NCBI GenBank assembly: GCA_963555705.1
Contig: OY743190.1
Coordinates: 18,421,491 to 18,485,490, forward strand
Length of the DNA: 64,000 bases
Direction: 5' to 3'
From: Ligustrum vulgare
Lineage: Eukaryota; Streptophyta; Magnoliopsida; Lamiales; Oleaceae
Part shown: positions 33,240 to 45,900 of the stretch, in pieces
Layout of the letters: each line of letters opens with the position of its first letter
Position numbering within the stretch: position 1 is the stretch's first letter
Position numbers and translations under genes: made by a program
The notes under the pieces: model-generated
Database searches by the model: none
What the model was told of the DNA's origin: nothing
Seen by the model: only the letters and a program-made list of their open reading frames with translations

Positions 33240-34871
33240 TTGTTTATAAATTTTGTTTATAAAAAGCGACGTGTCAACGTCTGATTGGTCCATTTTGTTG
33301 AAAAGTAAAAAAATGGTAGAATATAATTTTTTATCAGTCAAAATTATTAACTTTTCAAAAAAAAAAAAAAATTCCAATGAAATGTTGTCACGTGTGTTTA
33401 TAAATAAAACTTATAAACAAATGTTTTGCAAACAGAGACTTAGTAGATTTTGATGAAAGTTGATGAAATGTATGGTTGAAAAGTTATGAATTCCATAAAT
33501 TATTTTGTCAAAATTCATTGTTGACTTATATTAAAATTCCATGGTAAATTAAACTGAAAACAATGTGAAATTTTAGTAAAGATAGGATTTCCCTATCTTT
33601 CAAATGAAAATATAGATCATGCATGACCACATCCTGCACCCGAAACGACAATAAATCATAACGAAAACGTATGAACCATTTTTTAACAGGAAATATATGG
33701 TAATTTCCTACAAAACGCGTCTTTGACTACATTGGGCCATTATTGCATAATTGGTATATTATTACTACTTTCTAGAAGAAAAAACTGTTTTGTAATAAAT
33801 TAAACTTCAAACTAGACTATACACAGTAAGAGGACAAGGAAATTATAAATAAGAAGAAAGTTTCATTCGTGGTCACTGATTTTTCAACAAAATTTTCAAT
33901 AGGGGCACTAAACTTTATTTTGTAATTAACTTGTTTCAAGTTGCTTAACTTCAATTTAGATTTTAAATTCATTACTATGTAAATGTCTCAATGTTCATGT
34001 TTCATGGAGATTTTTAGCAGATTTTGAAAATGAGATGTATGGTTGTAATTAATTGTTGATTTTGAATTTGATAAAAAATCTAGATTAAAATCTAAATCAA
34101 ACAAGGGCTTATCATATTTCAAATTGAAGAAAATTGCTTAATTGGCAACAATACCACAACAGATCTTTCACATAATCATTTTGTATCACGTCAATTTTTA
34201 CCAGTGTTCTAAAAAGCTTAAAGTATTATGAAGCGGCGATACCGAGCTTCAAGCTTAAGTGCGCGCTAAGCATGAAAAAGCCCGATGATGCCCGAGCGAA
34301 GTGCGGGTAAAGCGCGAAGGCCAAGCTTCAAGTCTAAGTGTGTCTAAACGTAAGCGTAAGCGAGCTTTTTAGAACAGAAATTTTGACCACTATTTCCCAT
34401 CATAAAATGTTAAATGAAACCGCGTTTGTAATCTTTTTGAATCTAAGTTCTTGATATCATACGTGACGATGCATGATAGAGGTGAAATTTGAAACTAAAT
34501 TAAATTTCTGTGCAACAATTAGATTTAACTAAAATTTCAGGAACCACGGAGAGAATTAATCATTATTTAACTAATCAAGTACATCAAATTAGTTGTAACA
34601 TTTATCTCCAACCTCAGAATATTACATGTAGATTCCTCTAATATTCAAGAGTTTGTATACTCTCTTGGTGGATGAAATTTGTCCTAACATGATTCAAATC
34701 TTTATCTTAATACTAATACTTTTTTTGGCAATTTAAGATGGACTTAAAAAATTACTCAAAAATAAGAAACTACTTGCTCAATTACTCGGAAATGCCTGCA
34801 TATCACACAAGTGCTAATATAAATTCAGTTGTTCTCGTCACTAAAGAAGGATAAGAAAGAATTGAGTTCAA
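33240..34871. other. Intergenic DNA upstream of the ankyrin gene
   Basis: AT-rich with no gene. It contains a 198-bp inverted-repeat element (34190-34387) and, about 55 bp before the ATG, a TATA-like ATATAAAT (near 34817) that may serve the ankyrin gene. Confidence 0.5.
34190..34387. mobile_element. Small inverted-repeat (MITE-like) element
   Basis: The ends are inverted: GTCAA with GTTCTAAAAAGCT (34205-34217) on the left, and the exact complement AGCTTTTTAGAAC (34363-34375) with TTGAC on the right. Outer flanks are both CAC, a possible 3-bp duplication, but too short to be decisive. The interior is unusually GC-rich with repeated AAGC/GCGC motifs. The superfamily is undetermined. Confidence 0.5.
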
Positions 34872-37179
34872 ATGTCTGTGCCCAAGTATCCCGGGTTGTC
34901 CGAGGAAGTTGAGGAGAATTATGAGACTGCAGAAACAATGGACCCCGAGCTATACAGGGCTACAACAGACGGTGACATTCTTGAATTCGTCAAGGCAATG
35001 GAACATGTGGCGGTCGACAGGCATCACGATCCACCGGCTACCTGTGTCCAACTTGGCCCTCAAAAGACGACGGTTCTGCATATTGCAACGAGCTTCGGGC
35101 ATCATGAAATTGTTAAACTTATATGCAAGGATTTACCTTTCTTGGTTGCTGACAAGAATGCTAGAGGCGATACCGCACTCCATATTGCAGCAAGAGCTGG
35201 AGATTCACTGATGGTGCTGCTATTAATTCATTCAGATTACAAAGAAGGTGGCTTAGGAGAAAAGAATGAGAAGGGAAATACAGCTCTGCACGAAGCTTTG
35301 AGATTTGGCCACGAGGAAGTGGCTGCAATTTTAATCAAGAAGAACCCAAATATGCTGTATTCGCTTAACAAGGAAGGCAAGTCTCTGCTGTATCTGGCTG
35401 CAGAAGCCGGATTTGTTACCATTGCCAAGTTCCTATTAGAGAATCCTCTGGGGATTTACAGTGTTGGCGGAAAAACCGAAAACAAGTCACCAGTTTTTGC
35501 TGCGATCCTTGGGAGAAACATCGGTAAGCTAAGAGCAAAACATCTCTCTCGTGTTTTGATTCTCAAGAATAATATTAAAGCAAAAGCGTACTTGAATCCA
35601 TGATTATGTTTGATCGAACGGGGTTATGATATTCCAATCGATACGTGGCTTTCTCCAGAAAATCTCCTCTGTTGATGGAGATGCGAAGAGTTATGAAAAG
35701 TCACGTTCAATTGGGAACCATGATCTATATAAATAACTGTATGGTTTCAATGTTATTAAATTGACCTCTCATCAATTTAAAACAATGTGTCCATCTCTAC
35801 ACTTTGTTCTCACGACAGTTAATACCCATTAGTTAAAAATAGTCTTTAGTGGATCACTTTATCGACTAACTTTAAGATAGCACTACACATTTTATTACAT
35901 ATATGTTTGGCCCCATATGTTCGAATTTTATCCAAGAAGCTGAGAATGTCCTTTTTTTGGTTCAAAATTTTAGATGTCCTGAACTTGCTGTGGGAAAGGG
36001 ACCAATCCTCCTTCCAGTTAAGAAGTGGGAATGGAAAGAATCCTCTACATGTTGCTGTATGCACCGAATATACGGATGGAGTAAACTTCTTTTTGAACAA
36101 ATATCATTACTTCGCTTACCAGAAAGACAAAAGGGGAATCTTCCCTATTCATTCAGCATCCCAGAAAGGTTTCATCGACATAATCAAATTGATTCTTCAT
36201 CACCGCCCAGACACAAGGGAACTACTGGCCACGCGTGGGCAAAACATACTTCATATTGCTGCTAGAAGTGGAAAGTACAAAATCATGGACTTTATGCTCA
36301 AAATGTCAGAGCTGGTGAAGCTTATTAACGAAAAGGATGCGGATGGAAATACACCTTTGCATTTGGCAACGATTTATGGGCATCCCAAGTTGGTGCACAC
36401 TTTAATAAGGGATGAAAGAGTGATTCTTGAGCTGGTAAACAATAACCATCAGACTGCACTCGACATTGCTACGGAGCATATGGAACCAGATATGGCATCG
36501 TTTCAGCAGGTAAGCCCTTTTCGTAGATATTCAAAAGCCACTCATTATGTACTCAAATGCGCTTTTCAATTTATAAATGCAGCGGCTAACATGGATGGCT
36601 CTAAGATTTATTCGTGCCCCACAAGTACGTCAAACAAAGAGTTTCAAAAGGGTAGTGAACCAGATGGAAAAAGAAAGTTGGAACGATAAGATCAACGTAA
36701 TCCTGCTGGTGGCAACCGTTGTTGCAACAGTTACATTTACTGCTGGATTCACCATTCCCGGTGGCTATGACAATAAAAAACCAGACCAAGGCATCGCAAC
36801 CATGTTAGAAAAAGTGAAGTTTCAGGAATTCGTGATTTGTGACACACTGGCAATGTACATCTCCATCATTGTTGCTGCTATCCTCTTATGGGCACAGCTG
36901 GGAGATACTAGTTCCACACATGTCGCCTTAAAATTGGCTGTTCCACTGCTCGGAATAGCCCTTACCATGATGTCTATAGCATTCATGGCAGGAGTGTACC
37001 TTGTAGTGAGCAAACTCAGTTGGCTTGCTAATGTTGTGTTGTTCATGGGCAGTAACTTCATCATTGCACTCGTAGTGCTCCTTATTCCTCTCTGTTTCAA
37101 AGGATTATCAAACTACCGCATCTACTATTACATCTACTATTATCCATTTCTCCTGGTGTTATACACAGTTGGAACCTAA
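34872..37179 (+). CDS. Ankyrin-repeat PGG-domain membrane protein (ACD6/ITN1-like)
   Basis: Three exons: 34872-35523, 35974-36509 and 36583-37179. GT-AG introns of 450 and 73 bp keep the frame and give 594 residues. Exons 1 and 2 encode ankyrin repeats: TVLHIATSFGHHEIVKLI, DTALHIAARAGDSLMVLLL, NTALHEALRFGHEEVAAIL, then in exon 2 NPLHVAV, GIFPIHSASQKGFIDIIKLI, QNILHIAARSGKYKIMDFML and NTPLHLATIYGHPKLVHTLI. Exon 3 has the PGG domain (NVILLVATVVATVTFTAGF, then IPGGY) and four hydrophobic segments, so the C-terminus should be membrane-embedded with the ankyrin part in the cytoplasm. Family members act in salicylate-linked defence, cell death or salt/ABA responses; the specific role here is unknown. 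No stop or frameshift interrupts it. It is the only intact host gene in the window and sits between two Helitrons. Confidence 0.88.
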
Positions 37180-37536
37180 GCACAGCCGCCCAGGATTGTA
37201 TCTAAAGGATAAGTGTCTTACTTATCAAGTTGTAAAAGTAATGTTACTAAAAATAAGTCAGTCCTTCATGGGGTTCGGAGATCAATAATCTGTTGGTCGG
37301 TCAAGTTTCCAGCACTGGAAAGATTGCAGCAATAGTAATATACAGGTCTTGAAGTGTAAATAGTAACTAGTTCTCTACCTGTACGATGCCCGAAATGTAT
37401 CATTTTTATGATAAATCTTTATACATCTTTATCTTTATATATATAAAAGTAGAAGTTCTATTCGCATTAGAATTTAGAATAAGAACGTAACCAAAAAGTA
37501 ATATGATATCGCTCTTATAGAATTATGGAAAACCTC

Positions 37537-39599
37537 TGGTAGGATCCCCACTTGCTGGAGCTTTGATGTTAATGACTGGAAGCTGATGATGATGATCTTA
37601 AGGATCTGTTGTTGCTTGCGATGATTTAATGGATCTAGATTATAGAATTGATAGGAACCTGTTGAATGTATTTCTGTAATTGAAATCCTCTATAATGAAT
37701 TTGAGATTGTAAATCAATAATCAAGCACAATATGTAATCTATATATTTGTAACTAATAAAAAGAAATGAAATGATATTTGGACTTTCGAGAGGTCCAATT
37801 CTCTCCCAAAATGGTATCCCATTTCTACACAAAATTCCCCCCTCCACTGATTCCCTATTCCCCCATTTATAGTACTCACTTGTACATTTTATTCCCATAA
37901 TACCCCTTCCCTAACTAAGTGGTATCTATCATTACTCCGCCCCCGAAACTCCCCTTGTCCTCAAAGTGAAGGTTGGATACAAAAATCAAAATACAATAAA
38001 ATCGAAAAAAAATTCTTGCAAATCTAAAAATTTAAGGACCACCCCTTTTAACTTTGTGATTGAATTTCTGCAAATCTGAAATTTTGGGGCTGCACTTCGC
38101 ATTTCTGAGAATCTAGGACCTTGTGTGTAATTCTCGGATTTGAATAGTGACTTTTTTCTTTTTTTTCTCTTAGATGGGCCACCTTATCGACCCAATTATT
38201 CAATTTTTGGGTCCAATTAATTCCTGGGTCTCATATGTGATTTTGTTTGAAGCCCATTTGATATTATTTTTTTCCACTTGCATACCTGTTTTAAAAGTGA
38301 GGTCCATCTTCCAAACCCAGCCCAGAACTCTTACCCTCTCCATTTCAGCCCTAATTGGCAACGCATTCTCATATTTTTCTTCCCGATAGTTGGTAGTTTT
38401 CTCCTTCGTCTTCTTCGAGTTATTTTGTGACGGAAATTCAAGTACCATGATCTCCTGTAGGGAAGAGACTAAAACTCCCAGCATATCTTGCTTTCAAAAA
38501 AATCTCCAATCGCCGTCATCTTTATTCTAATCAGAGATAAGTGAAATTCCTCCAATGCTGACCCACTCTTCTTCGATTCTAAGCCCATTCTTCTTCTCCT
38601 CTGGCGACAATGGTGATGTATATACCTGTAATCTACATTGCTCTTCCTTCATATTTCGTACCAGCTCCTCTTCCGACGATGGAGGTGAATTACTTCCCAA
38701 TAGATTCTTCTCATCCGATAATGGAGAAGCAACCAATTCCCTCCAGATTTCCTTCCCCGTTGCGACCTCGCTCACCGCATGACCAACTTGGTTCGACATT
38801 GAAATTTCTTCTCTAGCCGAGACCTGATTCATACCAAATCGAGCCAACATCATATCCTTCAATTCTCCCCACGTTTTTATAGGTCGGATTTAATCTATCC
38901 GTTGAAACCAATTCCAAGCTTCTCCATCCAAACACGCAGTGGAAGATTCTACTCGTTCCATTTCCGACATCCAAAAATGGGAAATAAACCACTGAGATCC
39001 TTCCATATCCATGAATCAAGATCTTCTCCCTCTTCACCATAAAATATTGTTTCTAATCGAAGATCTCCAGGCTTGCTGACTTTTTTTAGTAATTGTTCAA
39101 TATGTTCCATCACTGATCTCATCAACACCTCAATTTCCTGTCTGGAATTGCTGAATTTTGCCTCCATCAGTCCTAGGTAACTGCTCTGATACCAATTGAT
39201 AGGATCCCCACTTGCTGGAGCTTTGATGTTAATGACTGGAAGCTGCTGATGATGATCCTAAGGATCTGTTGCTGCTTGTGATGATTTAATGGGTCTAGAT
39301 TATAGAATTGATAGGAACGTGTTGAATGTATTTCTGTAATTGAAAGCCTCTGTAATGAATTTGAGATTGTAAATCAATAATCAAGCACAATACGTAATCT
39401 ATATATTTGTAACTAATAAAAAGAAATGAAATGATATTTGGACTTTCGAGAGGTCCAATTCTCTCCCAAAATGGTATCCCATTTCTACAAAAAAAAACTC
39501 CCCCCCCCCCTCCACTGATTCCCTATTCCCCCATTTATAGTACTCACTTATACATTTTATTCCCATAATACCCCTCCCCTAACGAATTGGTATCTATCA
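37537..39599 (-). mobile_element. Short LTR retrotransposon, 2063 bp, with TSD
   Basis: LTRs at 37537-37931 (395 bp) and 39197-39599 (403 bp) are highly similar and are flanked by ACCTC duplicates (37532-37536, 39600-39604). On the minus strand a tRNA-Met PBS (TGGTATCAGAGC, 39184-39195) follows the 5' LTR, and a G-rich PPT precedes the 3' LTR (near 37932-37960). The 1.27-kb interior holds only a broken gag. It is non-autonomous and inserted in the Helitron helicase gene. Confidence 0.88.
38527..39167 (-). pseudogene. Broken gag fragment of the short LTR element
   Basis: Minus-strand pieces in at least three frames. One starts MEAKFSNSRQEIEVLM and ends with GEEGEDLDSWIWKDLSGLF, the part of Ty3/gypsy gag around G-E-D-P-x-x-W. 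A later frame has LKDMMLARFG-like sequence (MKDMMLARFGMNQ), the gag core end. Another 110-codon acidic frame follows. No protease or polymerase is present. The order fits a truncated gag with at least two frame changes. Confidence 0.55.
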
Positions 39600-40460
39600 A
39601 CCTCTTTGTAAACAACATTAGTTGTCATATTCGTCTGTTCACCATCTTTGTCACGTATAAGAATTTTCAATCCAACTCTACTGGTGACTCTATACCCAAC
39701 AACGTATAGTTGGTTGTGACTCAAAACAGGTCTCTTAAAAAAAAGTCCAACATGGGATAGCGATTGTCCTTGACTCTTATTAATTGTCATTGCATACAAA
39801 ACAACCAAAGAAAACTGTCTTCTTCGAAACCTAAATGGGATTCTAGGATCTTATGGAGTTAATGATATCCTTTGTATAAAAACCATCTATCCAGCGTTAA
39901 TTCTTGACAAAAGTTTAGCCCCTATAACATGGCTCCCAAGTCTTGTTACAATAAGCCTATTTCCATTACAGAGGCCTATAGTATGATCAATATCCCAACA
40001 ACTTAATCGGGACACCGACCTTCAATTTTAACTCGTGGTTTGGGATGCTAGAACATTTTATACTATTTAAAAATTCTGGTGAATGAAGATCTCCCAAAAG
40101 ATCGAAATTGGTGGCCGACTTGCATGTAGAATTCGAACTTGAATATGTCCTCCCTTCAGCACGATTAATGCAAACCTTATAATCGTTGACAGATTCAACA
40201 ATATCTAATGTTGGTGCAACATGGTTCTGCTCTGCAATTATGCCTAGTCGTCAATTTTATCCAAAAAACTTGGATATGTACTTTCAACAATTGACTTGAG
40301 CAAATTGTTCGACCCCTGGATCAAAAGATCATCTAGGATAACTATTTGCATGTCCTATATTGTCGCTTCCCAATGAACCATTCCCCATGATTGAGATCCA
40401 TTCTGAAAATTATTTCAACTCTTCACATCGATCATCACAACCAATACTCTGAAGACGCAT
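39557..40460 (-). pseudogene. Helitron PIF1-type helicase, C-terminal remnant
   Basis: Minus-strand reading shows consecutive landmarks of plant Helitron Rep/helicase proteins: MRLQSIGCDDRCEELK, then LDDLLIQGSNNLLKSIVEST, PTLDIVESVNDY, SPEFLNSIKCSSIPNHELKL, LCNGNRLIVTRLGSHVI, then PRIPFRFRRRQFSLVVL and AMTINKSQGQSLSHVG, and finally SRVGLKILIRDKDGEQ with NVVYKEV. Several stops and frame changes break it. The last conserved motifs (helicase VI region) are intact in a 75-residue stretch. It would have unwound DNA during rolling-circle transposition. The 2-kb LTR element is inserted at its C-terminus. Confidence 0.82.
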
Positions 40461-40520
40461 GTTTTTTTTTAACTTCAAAACTATAATGCCCCAAATTCTT
40501 TTAACTCAAAACACTACTAA

Positions 40521-42824
40521 TGTGACGCCCCGAGTTCCGTGAAGCCCGGAACGTCGCTTTTCTAAATTCTCAAATAAACTTATTGCGGAAATTGACCAAA
40601 TATTTAATATCACATTAAATGAATAAAAGTTTAGCGCTACTTCAGATTAAATAAAATAATTCTTACAAACTTATTAAAACGAAAAATCTTGATGAAATGA
40701 AATGTTTATTTCGAAAATCCACGACTTCAAAAAAATATCCAAATTATATTCTTCGTCATTGCCCATCACTCGCCTCCGTCACCGAAATCTGCAAATTTGT
40801 TAAAACAATGGGGTGAGCATTTCAAAATGAAATACTCAGTAGACTCAACTCCAATAATTAATCTATAAGACAATTGGACAAGTAATCATGCAAATAATGT
40901 AGTGACATTCTTTTCTTATTCATGGGCATCACATTGTGAACGCAGATGAACCATTCTTTTCTTAAATCATGCTAGCAGATAAGTTATGCCCGGCATAACG
41001 TGAATTCTCAAATTTATCTCATACGAGATATTCTTTTCTTTTCTCATGCAATTAAGCATACAAGATCACACAAATCCACATAATCACATGCAATTATAAT
41101 ATAAATCAATTAGTGGGGGCGAGTCTACTTTTAACGTTACGAGTTCTCAAAAATTTGGAGCGGGATTAGTACGTCAACTTCTCAATTCACCAACTGCTTC
41201 GTCTAGCCAAAAAGTAAATTAATGAAATTAGTATTTTAGAGATTTAAATATTTAAACGTGACAAATAATTAAAGTTGAGGGCTAGATAGAAATTTTGAGA
41301 AACTGAATTTCAAAAGTTTTGGTACTGAAATATTATTTTACGAAAATAGGGGCCGATTCGTGAATTATAAAACATTTGTAACTAAATTGAAATCATTTTA
41401 AAAAGGAGGGACTGAAATTAATATATTTCGAAGCATGGGACTGAAAGGTTAAATCTGAAACTTGATAAAATAAAAATCCACATTTTCTCTCATTTCTCAA
41501 AACCGGACATTAGAGAGAGAGATAGCAGGTCGCGGCGACGGAGGGGCTGTGTCCCTCTCCTCCTGCTCACGCCACCGTCGACGACGGCGAAGGAACCGCC
41601 TACACGTGGCGGTGGTAGGTATGGTGCTAGGTGAGGGATTGGAAGTGTTTTTGGGTGATTTGTGGTGCGAAATCGAGACCGGGCCGATGCTAAGAAGTTT
41701 GATGTTTGTGGCTTTTCCGGCGAAGCATACCGAAAACGAAGGGGCAGAGGTCAAGGTAAGGCTTTTTGGGCTCTGTTTATTCTTGAATTTTTGGGTTTGA
41801 TTTGGGGAGAAAATGACTTGGGTTTGAAGCCGGGCAGTAGGAGGTGGAGGTGCGGTCTGGTTGGGAGTTACGGCCGGTGTTTGGCGTGGTGATGGTGGTG
41901 TTGTGGGCTTGTGTCAGATTGGTTGGAGGTGGAAATGGTTTTCTGCAAATTGCTTGAAGATTGATGATGTGCGTGGTGTGATTGGATTTTGAAAAATTGT
42001 GGAATTCGTGTGCAGCAGTCGACAAAGGTTGAGAGCTTACCCGGAATTGTGTGGTTTCTCGGGTGTGTGAGGAATTGGAAAATAAGCTTAGGTTGCGTGA
42101 TTAATTTTGGTAGGTTGAGGCAGAATTTTGTGGTTTAGGGAATGTGTGGCAAATTATGTTAGGTTTATGATTTTGAGGGGATCTGCTGATTGAGGGTGCT
42201 GATTGAGGGCTGAAAGGGAATACAGGTTTTTTTGGAAAGCTGCAAATTGAAATCTCTTGATTGAGGCTGATTTCCAGGATTTGCAGTAGGATGGCCATGG
42301 TTATTAAGGAAAAGAGGGAGAGGATTAGGAATGTGAGAATGGAATTAACATGTGGGGAAAATGGATTTTCAGAATACTTCCATGTAGGGTTGGAGCTTGA
42401 AATCTGAAACGGAATATTGCTTGCTTTGGAGAGAATTGCAGGGAATTGCAAAGTGTTAAATGTTGATTTAGGAGGTAAATTTATGGAAAGTATGGGGAAA
42501 CGAATTTTTTACTACTGGGGGTGCTGATTGTGGTTTAAAAAAATGGAAAAATAGAGGCTGAACTTTAATCGATTGATAATAAGAATAAAGTTTGATCTTG
42601 GGCTTTAAAAATCATTAAGATTTTGAATTAAGATTTAAAATGGTGACGTTGAGATCTTTTGAATAAGATTCTGAAATTTAAATATGATGAAAATTAATTT
42701 AATTTCATTTATAATTTGGCTAGAGGAACACTCCTTTAAATTAAATGAAAAAAGTCGTAGCGACGCGTATTTAAAGTTCTAAAAAAAATATTTTAGAAAG
42801 AATCGAAAATTCCCGGTCGCTACA
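40521..42824 (-). repeat. 3' LTR of the chromovirus, 2304 bp
   Basis: On the plus strand it begins TGTGACGCCCCGAG and ends GGTCGCTACA. It is almost identical to 48462-50768. Small ORFs occurring in both LTR copies (for example at 41497-41754) are carried by the LTR and have no known domain. Confidence 0.93.
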
Positions 42825-42834
42825 ACCCTACCAC

Positions 42835-42951
42835 CTTAAAATAATTTCGTCCTCGAAATTTAAAACTTACTTGGTCTAAAATATCTGGATATTTGGCCAG
42901 AATTTCTTCTTCTTTTTCCCATGTAGCCTCATCGCTACTATGTCTACCCCA
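42835..42951 (-). pseudogene. Chromodomain tail after a stop codon
   Basis: Directly after the TAG at 42954-42952 the same frame continues WGRHSSDEATWEKEEEILAK and ends in FRGRNYF. This is the second half of a chromodomain (the E-A-T-W-E motif). Without the stop it would be the C-terminus of the polyprotein, which in chromoviruses binds modified histones and directs integration. Confidence 0.75.
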
Positions 42952-45900
42952 CTAGACTTTGACTAGAGAAATTTCTTTATTTCTTAGGACATGGACTTTT
43001 CTATCGATGATGCACATGGGTGCCTCTTCATAATATAGATTCTTCTGAATTGGGATTGTCTGAAAGTTCACCACGTGACTGGGGTCATGAACATATTTTC
43101 TCAACAAAGAGATGTGAAAAACGTTGTGTATAGCCGAGAGTTCCGGTGGCAATGCTAGACGATAAGCCACATTACCTAGTTTCTCCAATATTTCAAAAGG
43201 TCCGATAAACCGAGGCCTTAATTTCCCTTTCTTTCCAAAACGAATAGTGCCCTCCATAGGAGAGATTTTTAAAAACACTTTCTCTCCAATCTCGAACTCC
43301 AAGTCTTTCCTTCTCTGATCAGCATAATTTTTCTGTCTATCCTGTGCAGCTTTAATTCGCAATCTGATTTTCTCGATAGCTTCTACGGTCCTTTCAATTA
43401 ATTCGGGACCCAGTATCTTTATCTCGCCAACCTCATCCCAATATAACGGTGATCGACATCTTCGCCCATATAGTGCTTCATACGGTGCCATACCAATGGT
43501 AGCCTGAAAACTGTTATTGTAAGCAAATTCCACCAATGGCAGGTGAGCTTCCCAATTGCCGCTTAAGTCTAGCACACAGGCTCTAAGCATATCCTCTAAG
43601 GTCTGAATGGTGCATTCAGACTGTCCGTCTGTCTGCGGGTGGTACGCGATACTAAAATTTAATTTAGTCCCCATAGCCGTGTGTAAGCTCTTCCAAAATC
43701 TCGAAGTGAATCTCGGATCCCTATCTGAAAAAATAGATGTTGGAACCCCGTGAAGTCGAACTATCTCCTTGATGTAAATCTGGGCCAAGTGATCTATACT
43801 GAGAGTCATCCGCACTGGAAGAAAATGGGCTGACTTTGCAAGTCGGTCTACAATAACCCAAACGGCGTCATGTCCTCTCACTGTTCTTGGTAAGCCCGTT
43901 ACGAAATCCATGGAAATTTTCTCCCATTTCCATTCCGGGATGTCTAAAGGATTTAGCAGTCCTGACGGTCTCTGATGTTCAGCCTTGACCTGCTGGCAGG
44001 TCATGCATCGTGAGACAAACTTGGCAATACACCCCTTCATATTCCTCCACCAGAAAGTAGTACGTAAATCTCGGTACATTTTTGTTCCTCCTGGATGAGC
44101 TGCGTATGGAGCTGAGTGGGCTTCCCTCAATATTTCATCCCTGATCTGATCATCTTTCGGTACACACAGGCGACCCTTGAATAGTAGTGCCTTATCGCTT
44201 CCGATTTCAAAATCTGCTCTCTTGCCAGTTCCAACTTCGGCTTTGATCTTTTCCAAAAACTTATCACTTTCCTGAGCCATCACAATTCTGCTTCTCAAAT
44301 CTGGCTTAACTGTCAAATTTGCCAATATATTAGAACTTTGGATTTCTGGGTTTCTCACTTCAATTCTCAAGTTCTGAAAATCCCGAATCAATTGTTCTTG
44401 TACTGTTCCCAAAACTGATAATTGACCCACGTCCTTCCTGCTTAGTGCATCTGCAACCTTATTAGCCTTACCCGGGTGGTAAAGAATAGTACAATCATAA
44501 TCCTTCACTAGTTCCAACCATCGACGCTGCCTCATGTTCAATTCCTTCTGAGTGAAGAAATATTTAAAACTTTTATGGTCGGTGTAAATCTCGCATTTAC
44601 TCCCATATAGATAATGTCGCCAAATCTTAAGAGCATGTACAACGGCTGCCAGTTCTAAATCATGCGTCGGATAGTTTTTCTCGTATGGCTTCAACTGTCT
44701 CGAAGCATAGGCAATCACTTTACCTTTCTGCATTAGCACACATCCTAAACCATGTTTCGAGGCATCACTGTAAATCACAAAACCTTCCGATCCATCCGGC
44801 ACTGTTAACACTAGTGCTGAAATTAGTCTATTCTTCAATTCCTGGAAGCTTCGTTCGCACTGATCTGTCCAATTAAATTTTACACCCTTCCGTGTCAACT
44901 GAGTCATGGGACTCGCTATCTTAGAGAAACTCTCTATGAATCGTCGGTAATATCCCGCTAATCCCAAAAAGCTTCTTACATCACCGGCATTCGCTGGCGT
45001 AGTCCAATTGCTCACTGTCTCTACCTTTGATGGATCAACTTCGATGCCATTGATTGTGACAATATGACCCAGAAAGCCTATCTTTTCAAGCCAAAATCCA
45101 CATTTCTTAAATTTTGCGTATAGTTTTTCTGCCCGTAGTGTCTCCAACACGATTCTCAAATGCTCTGCATGCTGTTGTGAATCTTTAGAATAGACTAGAA
45201 TATCGTCAATGAAGACAATGACAAACTTATCCAGGTACTGATGGAAAACTCGGTTCATCAAGTCCATATATACTGCAGGTGCGTTCGTAAGACCGAATGG
45301 CATCACCGTGAACTCATAGTGTCCATATCGAGTCCTGAACGCTGTCTTTTGTATGTCAGTAGGCTTGATTTTTAATTGATGGTAACCGGTCCTTAAGTCC
45401 ATCTTTGAAAATACCACAGCTCCTTTCAGTTGATTGAACAAATCTTCAATTCTGGGCAGGGGGTACTTGTTCTTTATCGTCAACTTGTTCAATTCACGAT
45501 AGTCAATGCACATTCTCATACTGCCATCCTTCTTCTTCACAAATAGCACAGGTGCTCCCCACGGAGACACACTTGGCCTGATAAAGCCCTTCTCTAGCAG
45601 TTCTTCCAGTTGGACCTTCAATTCTTGTAATTCTTTTGGTGCCATACGATACGGGGCTTTCGAAACAGGGGCAGCTCCTGGCACCAAGTCAATAGCAAAT
45701 TCCACTTGCCTATCAGGCGGAGTACTAGATAGGTCTTCCGGAAATACATCTTGAAAGTCACACACCACTGGCACTGACTCCAATTTGATTTCCTCGGCAG
45801 GCTTTCCTTGGAGGTTAACCAGATAACTCTGACAGTTTCCCTTGGAGATCAGCTTTTCGGCTTGCATAGCCGAGATAAGGCGAGGAAGTGCTTTAACCTT

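Larger units (their letters stand above)
37367..40515 (-). mobile_element. Decayed Helitron with helicase remnant
   Basis: The helicase C-terminus (39557-40460, minus) continues left of the inserted LTR element: just before 37536 the minus strand reads EVFHNSI, matching the usual end of Helitron helicases. A putative 3' terminus CTAG with following T (37367-37370, A at 37366), preceded by a damaged CCTGTACGATGCCCG palindrome, lies about 170 bp further on. The 5' part is not found; the chromovirus begins at 40521. Confidence 0.6.

Noticed and set aside
41497..41892. ORFs of 75-85 codons in the chromovirus LTR
   Set aside because: The same frames occur in the other LTR (49438-49833) on both strands at once, in GC-rich non-coding LTR sequence; no domain.
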